A stretch of 37,258 bases of DNA from a virus, in IMG/VR virus record IMGVR_UViG_3300049717_000205, positions 1-37,258 of that record; one strand, 5' to 3'. The number at the start of each line of letters is the position of its first letter. The first letter of the stretch is position 1. Below, piece after piece: positions 7,476 to 16,869 of this stretch. Made by a program: the position numbers and the translations under genes. The notes beneath the pieces are model-generated. The model was not told the origin of the DNA. It did not search any database and worked only from the letters and a program-made list of their open reading frames with translations.

Positions 7476-8840
7476 TTAGGATTCAAGGGTCACGACCACG
7501 TCTTTTAGAAAACCCGTTCCACCATTACCAGTGTGCACAGACACAGACCAATCATGCAAAGTATTCAGCGCAAAATCATCAATCGGTGTGGCTATTATAA
7601 CGCCAACATAATCCGTTGACTGCACACCAGGAGGCGAGGCATTATAATAATTCCCAGAGCCATCTGTCCATAACTGGGGATATGCGGTATCGTCAGAAAT
7701 CGACACCTTACAGTTTGCATGCAACACAATATTTTTAACTCCAGTTCTCATCAAGAACGAACCACAAATCTTTTGCTCGGCATTATTATCCATCGCCTGC
7801 CATACCGGCCAAGCCGCCACGACATCACCAAGACCCTGTGTCGCCACCTGACTACCATCGAAAAGAACTTGCACGATATTGCTGCCACTGACTGAACCAA
7901 AGGTCACTGCACTGGTCGCACCAAAATTGCTAACAAATGAAGAAATACTGGAAGCGATCGTATTTATCTGCGCCTGCAACTTACCAATCGCACTCAATAC
8001 TGAATCCGTAGCTGTTGCAGCAGCATTCGATAACAAAGAGAATCCTGTGAGAACGGTAGAACGAACAAGCGCAGGAATATCTGCAGGTGTCGTCTTCCCT
8101 GCTAAGGCAGCAGTAACGGTGGCGGCGAAGTTCGCATCATCACCAAGTGCATCAGCCAACTCTTTAAGCGTGTTCAACTGACTGGGTGACGCATTAACAA
8201 GTGCATTGATTGCATTGTTTATCTGAGTCGTTACATCGGTAGAATTTGCCTTATACGGAATCAGTGGGATCTGACTGAGATCGATGCTTCCCAACTTCGA
8301 GATGATCGGATTTTGATTTGTGAAAGAGAAACCCGGCCCAGAATAATGGAAATTCGCGACCTTGAAATATACGTCGGTCACTGTACTTACAGGCAGCGTA
8401 GCCGCGACCTCTATGCCAGACGTATACCGATATTGAGCAGGTCCTTCTAAAGATGCAGGCGATAGCGGTGGGTTAATATTCACGATGTCCGGATTTGTAT
8501 CACCCGACATTCTCGTGATCGCAATATGCACATACAAAACCCCATCACCAACAGCCGAACCATCGATATTAAAAGTGGAAGCCAGTCGAACAATGAAGTT
8601 CTGGTACAGATAAAGACCAGTACTCACACCGATCGTAGTCGCACCTGCAGAAAGATTGAATCCCGATATCCGAGCTGGCCCAATGATGTTCTGCATGAAC
8701 AGGCCAAAGCGATACAGTAACGCCTCGGTATTGAGATTCAACGAAAAATCTGGAATCTGTGCCGGCATCTGCAGAAACTCGACCTTTAATACAGATTCAT
8801 CAAAGACTGCAGCAGTTTGTTGTAGAGGACTCGTGGCCAT
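7476..8840 (-). CDS. Tail fibre protein
   Basis: 454 aa, directly after the gpI-like gene as in P2/Mu-type gene order. The first 190 residues resemble a baseplate-attachment region. Residues about 195-260 contain the fibre shaft motif ASPSQLNTLKELADALGDD...FAATVTAALAGK, a hallmark of T4/P2-type tail fibres. The C-terminal 150 residues are beta-rich and may form the tip. The ATG at 8840 follows AGGAG. No dedicated fibre chaperone gene was recognised nearby. Confidence 0.85.
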   Translation of the reverse strand: MATSPLQQTAAVFDESVLKVEFLQMPAQIPDFSLNLNTEALLYRFGLFMQNIIGPARISGFNLSAGATTIGVSTGLYLYQNFIVRLASTFNIDGSAVGDGVLYVHIAITRMSGDTNPDIVNINPPLSPASLEGPAQYRYTSGIEVAATLPVSTVTDVYFKVANFHYSGPGFSFTNQNPIISKLGSIDLSQIPLIPYKANSTDVTTQINNAINALVNASPSQLNTLKELADALGDDANFAATVTAALAGKTTPADIPALVRSTVLTGFSLLSNAAATATDSVLSAIGKLQAQINTIASSISSFVSNFGATSAVTFGSVSGSNIVQVLFDGSQVATQGLGDVVAAWPVWQAMDNNAEQKICGSFLMRTGVKNIVLHANCKVSISDDTAYPQLWTDGSGNYYNASPPGVQSTDYVGVIIATPIDDFALNTLHDWSVSVHTGNGGTGFLKDVVVTLES

Positions 8841-8851
8841 AAACTCTCCTA

Positions 8852-9394
8852 TTAAGCAAAAACAAGGTTAATCGAACTGTTGGCATCGCCAAACGGAATC
8901 TCGTATTTAAGCGTATTACGAAACCATTCCTTCATCGCGTCGGAAACACCTGCGGCGAAGGTGATCGTTATCAGGAACGGTTTATTAGAGAACAGATAGC
9001 AACAACTATCGGCAGACGTCTCGGCCGTAACCAACATCGAATGATTCGGTAAACCCATCGTCGGAATATTCAACTGCAGGATGTTCTTACCGGAAACAGA
9101 AACGCTGACGCTGACATTCACAAAAAAACTAAGATAATACCGCAAGCCCGCGACCGTGAACCTCGACGAATGTATCCGCTCACTATGAAGCAGAATGTTC
9201 CGCTTGATGTCATCGGTTGCCTCCGGAAAATCAGGATACACCAAGCCATTCTCTAAGAAATGATACTGCAGAGCCGAAGACGGGCATCGCCTCACGTCGT
9301 CAAGCCAAATCGTAGGCTTAACCGCAGCGTTAAACGATTGTTTCGCCGCCTCGAAGATATTCAGATATTTCTGCGTATTGATATCGACTATCAT
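8852..9394 (-). CDS. Baseplate protein, gpI-like
   Basis: 180 aa. Its start ATG (9394) overlaps the stop of the gpJ-like gene as TAATG, indicating translational coupling. Position between gpJ-like and fibre genes, and size, match P2 gpI / Mu gp48-type proteins that link baseplate wedge to fibre. Sequence similarity is weak: YLNIFEAAKQSF near the N-terminus, and a distinctive alternating run FVNVSVSVSVSG around residues 91-102. Assigned mainly from synteny. Confidence 0.6.
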   Translation of the reverse strand: MIVDINTQKYLNIFEAAKQSFNAAVKPTIWLDDVRRCPSSALQYHFLENGLVYPDFPEATDDIKRNILLHSERIHSSRFTVAGLRYYLSFFVNVSVSVSVSGKNILQLNIPTMGLPNHSMLVTAETSADSCCYLFSNKPFLITITFAAGVSDAMKEWFRNTLKYEIPFGDANSSINLVFA

Positions 9395-10830
9395 TACGAA
9401 CCAACCCTATCTAAGAATGATACAAGCGTTGTGCCCCCGGTAACGGTGACATTAACCGTACTCGAACCTGCCGATACAATCTGATTCGGATTAAACGTGG
9501 TATCCGCAGTCGGCAACGTGAGTTGAAATCCTGGTTGCAATTCCCCTACATTGCGAATAACATAGATAAGATCATTCAAGGTCAAGATCCCACCAAAGCT
9601 ATTGAGATAATTTCCATTCTCATCTATAGCCATAGAATTCAATCGTGCCAAGATCGCGTTTGCTATATCCGTTTGAACATTGGCCGCTACCAATCCTTCT
9701 TGTGCTACACCCGTAACCGTTACGGTAATGCCTTTGTAAACAGGTGCAAGAACAAACAGAGAATATCCCATAAGCAATAACGGCGTGATAGCGGCGGTGA
9801 CAGCAGCCAGCAAATCCGTTGTAGGTGCTTGATTATCAGAGGGCACGACATAGACGTAAACATTCATACCGGAAAGTGAAACCGAAACCCGGCCAACGCC
9901 ACCAATGCTTTGTGCAAAAGCAGCGACATCCGCAACAGTGCAAAGCCGATCATACGAACGGCGATGAATCGGAGCAAGTAGGCGAATGGTATCAAGTTCT
10001 TGAAGATCTGTTCCACCGGTAAAAGCAGTATTCGAGACAAGTGTAAGTGGATAAGGAGAAACATCGACAGTAAGATTCGAATTCGCGGCAACATTGCCTC
10101 TTACACCACCACCGGTTCGCGCGGTAATGGCAATACCATTTGTAGGAACGACACCCATTACACCATTACCAAAAATAATCTCAGCTCCACTATCGCCATA
10201 GCGTTCTACGACAAATACTGTATCAGTCGGTGCAGAATCAACAAGCGATGCCACCTCTGTCCATGGCACCCCACCTACGGAAACCCTTACAGAACCATTG
10301 ATGATACTATCCGTTGTCAACACAACAGACTGATACTTCATACCTGTTCCAGTTGCATTCTGTGAAATCGTCTTACCCTCCAAAAAGGTAAGCGCCACCG
10401 ACGTACTTTCAGGTGAGAACGAGAACCCTACTGCATTCTCAAAATAAATTGGATTGCCATCATCACCATCGCAGATCAATCGTATTGAATTTGGGGCAAC
10501 AACATGACCGTCGTTGCCGGGTACATACGAAAACACAACCGTGCCGGTTCCGGCACACAGTTCCTGAATATCATAACCAAGTGTTCTGGCTCTATTCTCA
10601 ACGTTCCTTCGCTCGGTAGCCGTCAGAAGATTGAACTCCCCACACCAGCGATTGACAAGCCATAATGCCTTCTCAAGAGCATGCAGATACAGTTCCAGTA
10701 CAAAAACACCAAGGTCGTTAGCACATCCAAAGACCCATGACGGGAACAATGATGTCGCAAGCGATTGCGCGGCCGCAATCAACGAGTCATAACTTAAATC
10801 AGTTATGTTAAACTTGAAGCTGGTTGCCAT
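9394..10830 (-). CDS. Baseplate wedge protein, gpJ-like
   Basis: 478 aa, the usual length of Baseplate_J family proteins. Visible features include the N-terminal helical part with ALEKALWLVNRWCGEFNLLTATERRNVENRARTLG-like tail-assembly helices (about 50-90), the central AVGFSFSPEST...FLEGKT and FGNGVMGVVPTNGIAI segments, and TGGTDLQELDTIRLLAPIHRRSYDRLCTVADVAAFA (about 265-300). The last is the classic gpJ/gp6 core. It forms the ring of wedge dimers that changes shape on contraction. The ATG at 10830 follows AGAGGA and overlaps the gp25-like gene by 28 nt. Confidence 0.92.
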   Translation of the reverse strand: MATSFKFNITDLSYDSLIAAAQSLATSLFPSWVFGCANDLGVFVLELYLHALEKALWLVNRWCGEFNLLTATERRNVENRARTLGYDIQELCAGTGTVVFSYVPGNDGHVVAPNSIRLICDGDDGNPIYFENAVGFSFSPESTSVALTFLEGKTISQNATGTGMKYQSVVLTTDSIINGSVRVSVGGVPWTEVASLVDSAPTDTVFVVERYGDSGAEIIFGNGVMGVVPTNGIAITARTGGGVRGNVAANSNLTVDVSPYPLTLVSNTAFTGGTDLQELDTIRLLAPIHRRSYDRLCTVADVAAFAQSIGGVGRVSVSLSGMNVYVYVVPSDNQAPTTDLLAAVTAAITPLLLMGYSLFVLAPVYKGITVTVTGVAQEGLVAANVQTDIANAILARLNSMAIDENGNYLNSFGGILTLNDLIYVIRNVGELQPGFQLTLPTADTTFNPNQIVSAGSSTVNVTVTGGTTLVSFLDRVGS

Positions 10831-11165
10831 ACGTAATCCTCTTGATTTCCCTGATAGATATAATTGATCGTGACGTTGATATCGCTTTCACTATCACCTT
10901 GAGCAAACGACATACCCGACAACAAGATCGATGGAATGTATTTTGCCATCTTCTGCGTTACCGCAACTGCGAACAGCGTTCGCTCGGGACTTTGGCCTGA
11001 ATACATAAGTTCCTGTTCAAGCCCCATCACACTAACACCATAGTCCGAATAGAATATGCGCGTGCCCGGTTGCGTGTTGAACAACATCGCAAGCTGCGAA
11101 CCCACACCATCGTCTGTTGCAGCCATTCCCGTAGGGCCAATATTAAACGGATACGCAAGAATCAT
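10803..11165 (-). CDS. Baseplate wedge protein, gp25/gpW-like
   Basis: 120 aa, typical length for the T4 gp25 family (historically called lysozyme-like, but structural). Recognisable are the N-terminal YPFNIGPTGM and Q-LAMLFNTQPGTRIFYSDYG, where the loop GxR-x-x-x-x-x-YG is the family hallmark. It ends with SDINVTINYIY. It starts at an ATGA overlap with the preceding gene (ATG 11165). It bridges sheath-proximal wedge and gpJ-like protein. Confidence 0.88.
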   Translation of the reverse strand: MILAYPFNIGPTGMAATDDGVGSQLAMLFNTQPGTRIFYSDYGVSVMGLEQELMYSGQSPERTLFAVAVTQKMAKYIPSILLSGMSFAQGDSESDINVTINYIYQGNQEDYVWQPASSLT

Positions 11166-11488
11166 GATATTTTTCCCGACACAGTTGAAGGCAATGCCGA
11201 AACAATCGATGCCTTTAACGCAGTTCCACCATCCATAGCAACTGGCACACCACCCTGAATTGCAGAGACGATGCTATTGACGGCATCGGTCACATTGGTC
11301 ACTCCATTCGCCGTGATCTCTCCAATCAGAGCTGAACAAATTGCCGAGATCAAGTTGTTCACATCGGTTCGCATCTCCGCAATCTTATTAGTCGGAACAC
11401 CCGCTGCAATCAGATTCAGTTTGATGCCATTGTCAAAAAAAGTCGTAAGCGCAGTATTCGTCGGTCGAGTCGCATCCAATGCCATCAT
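11162..11488 (-). CDS. Small baseplate-region protein, unknown
   Basis: 108 aa between the spike protein and gp25-like gene, overlapping both by 4 nt, so surely part of the baseplate operon. Mostly helical by composition (Ala, Ile, Asn, Val), with an EMRTDVNNLISAICSALIGEI helix-like stretch and a small Gly-rich end. P2-type phages have no clear counterpart at this position; a spike-tip or baseplate plug protein would fit. Two adjacent ATGs (11488 and 11485) could both serve as start. Confidence 0.55.
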   Translation of the reverse strand: MMALDATRPTNTALTTFFDNGIKLNLIAAGVPTNKIAEMRTDVNNLISAICSALIGEITANGVTNVTDAVNSIVSAIQGGVPVAMDGGTALKASIVSALPSTVSGKIS

Positions 11489-12189
11489 TCACCTACAATG
11501 TTCGAAACAAAATCGTTGCTCTGTTCCATGCCAGTATTCGCCAGCTCAACAACGTTGGGAAGAATCGGAGCCGGCACTCCCAGATTCCCCATAACAAAAG
11601 CCGCAGCATTATTCAATATCCAATCCAGTGTCGGTTTCAACACCACATACTGACCATTTATTTTCACACCAATCTTATCGGTCGTGATGGCATTACCAAA
11701 ACAATCTTTCCAGGACATTCCGGACTTTGACCATGACTGACTATTGCCGACTTTGCTGTCAGTTATAATTACATTCTCAGAGCCAACAGTTCGATCGATT
11801 ACAATAGATGTTCCGTCTACATGAACAAGCTTAAACACATTCGCATTAACGGTGTCATCGAAACTCATCTTCCAGTTCTCGGTAAAGAACAATCGCACAT
11901 ACGGATAATTTGTCAACGCCTCTGCAGGAACTTTGCCTTCGAGAAAACAAAATCCATCCCAAACCAAATACGCTTCATGTTCACGTTCATCGTGCATTTT
12001 CTGTCCAACGATCCAGACACCAAGACAGTCGCCATATTTCGTCAACCACTCCCGGGTCGGCATTTCGAATGCACCGAAACGCATCTTCGGCATCGCCCAC
12101 CGCAGCTCACGCTTATACCAAACCCTGAGCCAACCGATTTTCTCGGTGTCGTCTTCAAATTCAGTGACCGCGATTTTTGCCAGATACAT
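11485..12189 (-). CDS. Baseplate spike protein, gpV/gp5-like
   Basis: 234 aa. The N-terminal half reads as an OB-fold (KIGWLRVWYKRELRW...FGAFEMP...GDCLGVWIVGQKMHDER...YLVWDGFCFL), as in gpV/gp5 spike proteins that sit beneath the hub. A later stretch (NVFKLVHVDGTSIVIDRTVGSENVIITDSKVG) has beta-helix-like periodicity, as in piercing spikes. It follows the hub gene, as expected. No Shine-Dalgarno is visible before the ATG at 12189. The 107-bp AT-rich gap upstream (12190-12296) contains the small dyad ATATATTGAATATAT (12264-12278 approximately) but no obvious promoter. Confidence 0.68.
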   Translation of the reverse strand: MYLAKIAVTEFEDDTEKIGWLRVWYKRELRWAMPKMRFGAFEMPTREWLTKYGDCLGVWIVGQKMHDEREHEAYLVWDGFCFLEGKVPAEALTNYPYVRLFFTENWKMSFDDTVNANVFKLVHVDGTSIVIDRTVGSENVIITDSKVGNSQSWSKSGMSWKDCFGNAITTDKIGVKINGQYVVLKPTLDWILNNAAAFVMGNLGVPAPILPNVVELANTGMEQSNDFVSNIVGE

Positions 12190-12296
12190 AGGTGTTGTAG
12201 GATGTTATTTAAAGCGTTTTTAAACCGTCCTATTTACTTTGTAGAACGTTAAAACATATCGTTTGATATATTGAATATATGGAGACAAAAAAAACA

Positions 12297-13709
12297 TTAC
12301 AAGGTCAATTTCACCTTTTGTGTGTACTTGCTCCCATCGATCGAATGCGTTACAGTCGTCGCAAACCATTTGATGTTGTCGCTTGAACTATACTTACCAC
12401 CAAGATTCTCGATCAGATAAACCATTCGCGGCCTGATGTTGGTGTTGCCTTCAATCAGCGATGCCGTCATCACGATACCGGCACTGTTACTCTTTTTATA
12501 CGCCCGGTTCAAAGCGCTTTGGACATTTACCCTGGCTCTGACGGGATCCTTTACATCACCCTTCGTAACCGGCACATCCGACGGCGTGGTTTTCTTGCCA
12601 GCCGGCTTTACCGCAATCACATACGTGACATATTTTTTAACCGAATCCCAGTTAAACGAACCATCGAACATCCCCAGCGCCTGACTCATAAGATTGGTCT
12701 GGGCAATGCCGGTATTACTGTCCTCATCCTTCTTAATCAAATCCGTATTAATTGTGAACGAATCAAAGAACTCATCGAACGTCATCGGCACGGTTCCACC
12801 ATTTTGAAGAACCTCATTCACCATCTCGTCGTCACCAGTAAAGGCATCAGCAGGAACTTCAATCAAAGGTTCATCAGCTTGGATGTCAGGGTTGTCGTCA
12901 ATCTCAGCACTCATCAACATCTTACCAGTAGCAGCCGTTGGATCTTGGTCGACAATGATGTCCGTGTTTTCCATCGGATACATAAGTCCAATAGCTGAAG
13001 TCTTCGCCATCAAATCAGCTTCCGGTACGAAGAAAAGAACCGGTGCGTTGTCTACGGTCTGAACATAAACAACACAATCACATCCATTGAACTTGGAGTT
13101 GTATTGCCTGTTGTCGCCATGAGCTAATCGTTTCAGAAACTTCCAGTCCGATTCGCCTTGATTCTGTTGTATCACCTCTCCCTTGCCGTTGGATACAGCT
13201 CCAATATATTTTTCCGGTATCTTAACCACGATACTGGAAATCGACTGATCGTCAAGGTAGGGTTGACAAATCTTCTTCACGATATCGGCACGCGTCATCG
13301 GTTTTGCATTTATCCCTGCACCGAATGTTCGTGGCATCGACGGCTTGTTCTTTGTCAAAAGCCATCCCGGATCATAGACAACAACATTAAGCGACGGCCT
13401 ACCATCTGCAGGAAAGTGCGGTAACAACTTTCCAATCACACCGTAAAACATTTCATTGGAATCATTCAAGAACGTGGTGCCATCAACGTATCCAAACCAA
13501 TACGAGACCCCGTCGCCCTGCGAAAGTCCGTCCATAAATCGCATGACACTCTGAGCATCCGTGCTAACCAAATTAAACGTCAACTTATCAAGCGACTCAC
13601 TGTTTTCCTCAAACTCAACGTGGCCAGCAACATTATCGGTTATATCAATCCACTTGTCGTTCTTGTCTTGAATCTCTATTCTAAACCATGCACTTCTTAC
13701 ACTGCTCAA
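12297..13709 (-). CDS. Baseplate hub protein, gpD/VgrG-like
   Basis: 470 aa. It resembles P2 gpD / phage late control proteins: an N-terminal beta domain (WIDITDNVAGHVEFEEN...LDKLTFNLVST), YGVIGKLLPHFP, VVYDPGWLLTKNK, then GESDWKFLKRLAHGDN (the typical sDWeFLkRLA motif near residue 195) and a C-terminal IRPRMVYLIENLG...VTHSIDG. The hub forms a trimer on which the tube starts. The start is TTG at 13709, supported by AAGGA 7 nt upstream and a TTGA overlap with the LysM gene stop; no suitable ATG exists nearby. An acidic, probably disordered insert lies at about residues 275-325. Confidence 0.87.
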   Translation of the reverse strand: MSSVRSAWFRIEIQDKNDKWIDITDNVAGHVEFEENSESLDKLTFNLVSTDAQSVMRFMDGLSQGDGVSYWFGYVDGTTFLNDSNEMFYGVIGKLLPHFPADGRPSLNVVVYDPGWLLTKNKPSMPRTFGAGINAKPMTRADIVKKICQPYLDDQSISSIVVKIPEKYIGAVSNGKGEVIQQNQGESDWKFLKRLAHGDNRQYNSKFNGCDCVVYVQTVDNAPVLFFVPEADLMAKTSAIGLMYPMENTDIIVDQDPTAATGKMLMSAEIDDNPDIQADEPLIEVPADAFTGDDEMVNEVLQNGGTVPMTFDEFFDSFTINTDLIKKDEDSNTGIAQTNLMSQALGMFDGSFNWDSVKKYVTYVIAVKPAGKKTTPSDVPVTKGDVKDPVRARVNVQSALNRAYKKSNSAGIVMTASLIEGNTNIRPRMVYLIENLGGKYSSSDNIKWFATTVTHSIDGSKYTQKVKLTL

Positions 13710-14002
13710 GGTTGGTTCCTTATCAGTGTCATCGGATTTTCAAGCGGTATCAAAATCGTTTCTCCAACTTGCCATGACCCCGGATCTCGCAACGGATTCA
13801 AGTCGGCAATCACACACCAATACCGCGCATTCCCCCAAAGCTGTTGAGCCACACATTCAAGCGGATGCTGAAACTGTAAGGTATTGACATCATCGTACGT
13901 GAGCGTGTACGGAACCGTTTTCGACGACACCAATGGCAATCGAATTCCAGGATACTGAGTTCCGTCGTCAGCAGTCAGCGTATCAACAGGCAATATATTC
14001 AC
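13706..14002 (-). CDS. LysM-domain baseplate protein (gp53/Afp7-type)
   Basis: 98 aa from GTG at 14002, chosen because GGAG lies 7 nt upstream; a TTG at 14008 would sit on top of that site. Residues about 45-88 form a LysM-like domain (LECVAQQLWGNARYWCVIADLNPLRDP...VGETILIP). Such domains occur in baseplate wedge/hub connector proteins of contractile systems. It lies between the CIS-tube-like and hub genes, as in phage tail-like injection systems. Confidence 0.78.
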   Translation of the reverse strand: MNILPVDTLTADDGTQYPGIRLPLVSSKTVPYTLTYDDVNTLQFQHPLECVAQQLWGNARYWCVIADLNPLRDPGSWQVGETILIPLENPMTLIRNQP

Positions 14003-14004
14003 AA

Positions 14005-14622
14005 TCAAACTCCACTCTTAATCGTTGACAAACCCGTCGTAATCGATGAACCGAGAACAGCCAAGACCCGGCGTTCGGCATCTGCAACATCTGCCATCCA
14101 TCCATCTTCAATAACGACCAACTTTATTTTGGTGAACATGCGCTGTGGAATCAGTGCCCGATTGAACAGACCCTGACGCACAGGTGCACTGACGAGCTTG
14201 CATTTAGCCCACTTGAGTCCATAAACAAAATAGCAGTCAGGCGGTTGTGTAAATCGACGCATTGTCCGATTTGGAACCAAAGTCTGCAGCGACACCCCAT
14301 TCTTAATCGCAGACGAAACCGAAAACGATTGCGGCAACTTAAAGGTTTCCAGTACCGCTATCACATCAAGAACTCCATAAGCTCGCACCGCATTCGCACT
14401 CCCGGAGGCCGGTGTCGAATCTGCCATCACATCAAACTCAATCGTTGACTCGCCATTATTCACATACTGCAGAATCGGTCTATCCCATCCAGCAGGAGAA
14501 AGCGAATCATACTTCACCGACTTGTCGGTACTGATTTCATGCGGATTGAATTGAAAACGGAAGAACAAACCCGCATCCGGATTCGCAAGCATACCTCGAA
14601 TCGACATCGCCGTTGTAGGCAT
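14005..14622 (-). CDS. CIS-tube-like baseplate protein
   Basis: 205 aa. The region FRFQFNPHEISTDKSVKYDSL...ILQYVNNGESTIEFDVMADS (residues about 20-70) matches the FNP-E and L-F-N...F-L-D-T core of the CIS tube family found next to LysM proteins in contractile injection systems. The domain probably forms the tube-initiation ring on the hub. Its start overlaps the tape measure stop as TAATG, so translation is coupled. The C-terminal part (about 120-180) contains CYFVYGLKWAKCKLVS, also family-like. Confidence 0.78.
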   Translation of the reverse strand: MPTTAMSIRGMLANPDAGLFFRFQFNPHEISTDKSVKYDSLSPAGWDRPILQYVNNGESTIEFDVMADSTPASGSANAVRAYGVLDVIAVLETFKLPQSFSVSSAIKNGVSLQTLVPNRTMRRFTQPPDCYFVYGLKWAKCKLVSAPVRQGLFNRALIPQRMFTKIKLVVIEDGWMADVADAERRVLAVLGSSITTGLSTIKSGV

Positions 14623-16853
14623 TAGTGCTTTTCCTTTTCTGCCAACTGTTTCGTGATTTCGTCAACGATCTTAGACGCAATTTCTTTCGGATCTCCATTC
14701 TGAGAAATAATCGTGATACCACCTGCGAAATGATACTTACCATCACCGTCGCGTTTAGCATGAGATGCAAGCATATTCGCATACGTCCGGAGAGATTCGC
14801 CAGAGCCAACCTCCTTACTGACAGAATAGGTCTTTCCACCACTCGTGGTGACGTTATCAGAATGCGCGACTGTGTTTCCACCTTCCCACTTACCGACGCG
14901 ATCGAAATCTTTTCCGGTAATACTTTGCAGATTACTTATCTGGGTGGGATTCCATTTTCCAGTGACAAGATACTCTATCCATTGACTCGGACTAAATAGA
15001 GCTGCAAGATTGTTGACGATGAGATCAATAACACCAAGGACAGAACTCAATCCTCTTTTGAATGCATGCACAATATCATCCCAGTTCGTAGCAAGAGTAT
15101 AAATAAGAGCTATAACCGCAGATACAATCAAGATAATTGGATTTGCATCCGCAGCAAGATTAAACAACCATTGCGCTGCAGTAGCAGCCTCGGTGGCAAC
15201 CTTTAACGATATCCATAGCCCAGCAAGGAATCCTAGAACCTGACCTATCCCACGCAGGTTGTCGGTTCCGCTTGGGAGAATATCAAAAAACCATCCAATC
15301 AATTTCATAAACGGTTTTGCTGCCGTCAGAGCAACATTAAAAGCATCACCAGCACCTTCCATAAAACCACCGAAAAACGCACCGGCCCTGATCTTTACCT
15401 CTTCGATAAAGACCAGAAACGGTATCAAGTGGTTCTGCATATTCGACCGTGCCTCTTCCTCTGAATCAGAGGTCAGGCCGGCGAATCTCAACACCGCATC
15501 AAACATTTTTCCTACCGCACCGGTGATACCACCAACAATACCGCCAAAGAATTTCCATGTCGCTTCCCAACCCGCACGACTTCTGGCAAAACTCTCGTCT
15601 AATCGAGTAATAAACGCACCAATACCCTTCAACGAACCCATGAACGGTCCCTCAAGCGTTGCACCAAGACTTCGCTTAAAAGAATCCCAACGATTCTGCA
15701 TGTTCGAGATCTGACCAGGGAGCGAATTCAAGTTGATCAGATTCATCGTGCTCACCTTACCCTGTGTCTTTTCAGGTGTAAAGTTCGCGGCATCAGAAAG
15801 CATCTGAGCAAGGTCTTTTGCAGACGACAACCGAACCAATAACCCGGCACTATAACCACCGACCAATCTACTCATATCACCATAAGGAATGCCCTGCAAC
15901 TTCTTCATGACGTTGAAAAATCCATGCGTCTTGATATCAAGATCGGAGAACGTCAATCCGTATTGCTGTAACATTTTAGTATGGTATGGAAGGTTCTGAG
16001 ACAACATCTGGAACAACATCCGCAATCTCGTCGCACCCTCAGCGCCATAATACAAATCGGTTCTGCCAAGGATTGACAACAACTCATTGAACGGAACCTT
16101 CATTGTCGATGCTTCCGTGCCCACCAACTTCAATTCCTCGGTGATTCTATTGGCCCGGATACTGGTTCGGTTCAATGCCATTGCCATCTGGTCAAACATT
16201 TGCGTAGTCTCACTGATAGGACGACCATATTGTGCAACCAATCTGAGGATGGACACACCGTTCTCTCTAACCTCTGATTGTGTTGCTTGCGAATAATTGA
16301 TAACGGACTGTGTAAATCCTTTCACCTTGTCCGCAGACATCGGCAACGTTGTCGTCAAATCATAGGCAGCATCAACAATCTTTTGCATACTCACAACACC
16401 ATGAGTAGACATTTCATTGAATTGGTGCAAAATCATAGACATTTCTTCGTTGGTATAACCGGTTCCAGCCTGCACATTCTTCGCCGCATACTCAACGTTC
16501 TTTGTCGTCTCAAGGATCTCGGAGATACCTCGCTTTATCATGTATATACCACCTAGAACAGTGATATACGGAAACAATCGCACCACGCCAGCCCGGAAGT
16601 CAACCAGATGCTGACGATGGTGTTCAAGCGTATTACCAAAATTATGGACCGCATTGGTGGTTCGATTAGCATTATGCTCAGTCGTTAAAAAATCACGACC
16701 CATTTTGTCAACAGCAGAACCGGTTGTCTTTGAATTCTTAGTCAGATTCTCAGCTAAATTGATTAACTTCTCCAACGCCGAATTGATCTTGTTGGCATTG
16801 ACCGAAGCACCATCAGCAATATTGATTGCCAGTCCCAGATTCAAACCATCCAT
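14622..16853 (-). CDS. Tail tape measure protein
   Basis: 743 aa, the longest tail gene. The N-terminal third is helical, with NRTTNAVHNFGNTLEHHR followed by a hydrophobic segment. Residues about 150-330 contain the TP901-type core (QYGRPISETTQMFDQMAMALNRT ... ELLSILGR...GATRLRMLF). A strongly hydrophobic region lies at about 545-590, and a Gly/Lys-rich tail ends in EITKQLAEKEKH. The protein sets tail length and enters the host membrane on injection; at roughly 0.15 nm per residue a tail near 110 nm is expected (rule of thumb). It follows the frameshift chaperone pair, the standard order. Confidence 0.92.
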   Translation of the reverse strand: MDGLNLGLAINIADGASVNANKINSALEKLINLAENLTKNSKTTGSAVDKMGRDFLTTEHNANRTTNAVHNFGNTLEHHRQHLVDFRAGVVRLFPYITVLGGIYMIKRGISEILETTKNVEYAAKNVQAGTGYTNEEMSMILHQFNEMSTHGVVSMQKIVDAAYDLTTTLPMSADKVKGFTQSVINYSQATQSEVRENGVSILRLVAQYGRPISETTQMFDQMAMALNRTSIRANRITEELKLVGTEASTMKVPFNELLSILGRTDLYYGAEGATRLRMLFQMLSQNLPYHTKMLQQYGLTFSDLDIKTHGFFNVMKKLQGIPYGDMSRLVGGYSAGLLVRLSSAKDLAQMLSDAANFTPEKTQGKVSTMNLINLNSLPGQISNMQNRWDSFKRSLGATLEGPFMGSLKGIGAFITRLDESFARSRAGWEATWKFFGGIVGGITGAVGKMFDAVLRFAGLTSDSEEEARSNMQNHLIPFLVFIEEVKIRAGAFFGGFMEGAGDAFNVALTAAKPFMKLIGWFFDILPSGTDNLRGIGQVLGFLAGLWISLKVATEAATAAQWLFNLAADANPIILIVSAVIALIYTLATNWDDIVHAFKRGLSSVLGVIDLIVNNLAALFSPSQWIEYLVTGKWNPTQISNLQSITGKDFDRVGKWEGGNTVAHSDNVTTSGGKTYSVSKEVGSGESLRTYANMLASHAKRDGDGKYHFAGGITIISQNGDPKEIASKIVDEITKQLAEKEKH

Positions 16854-16869
16854 AACTTATCCTAAGCTA

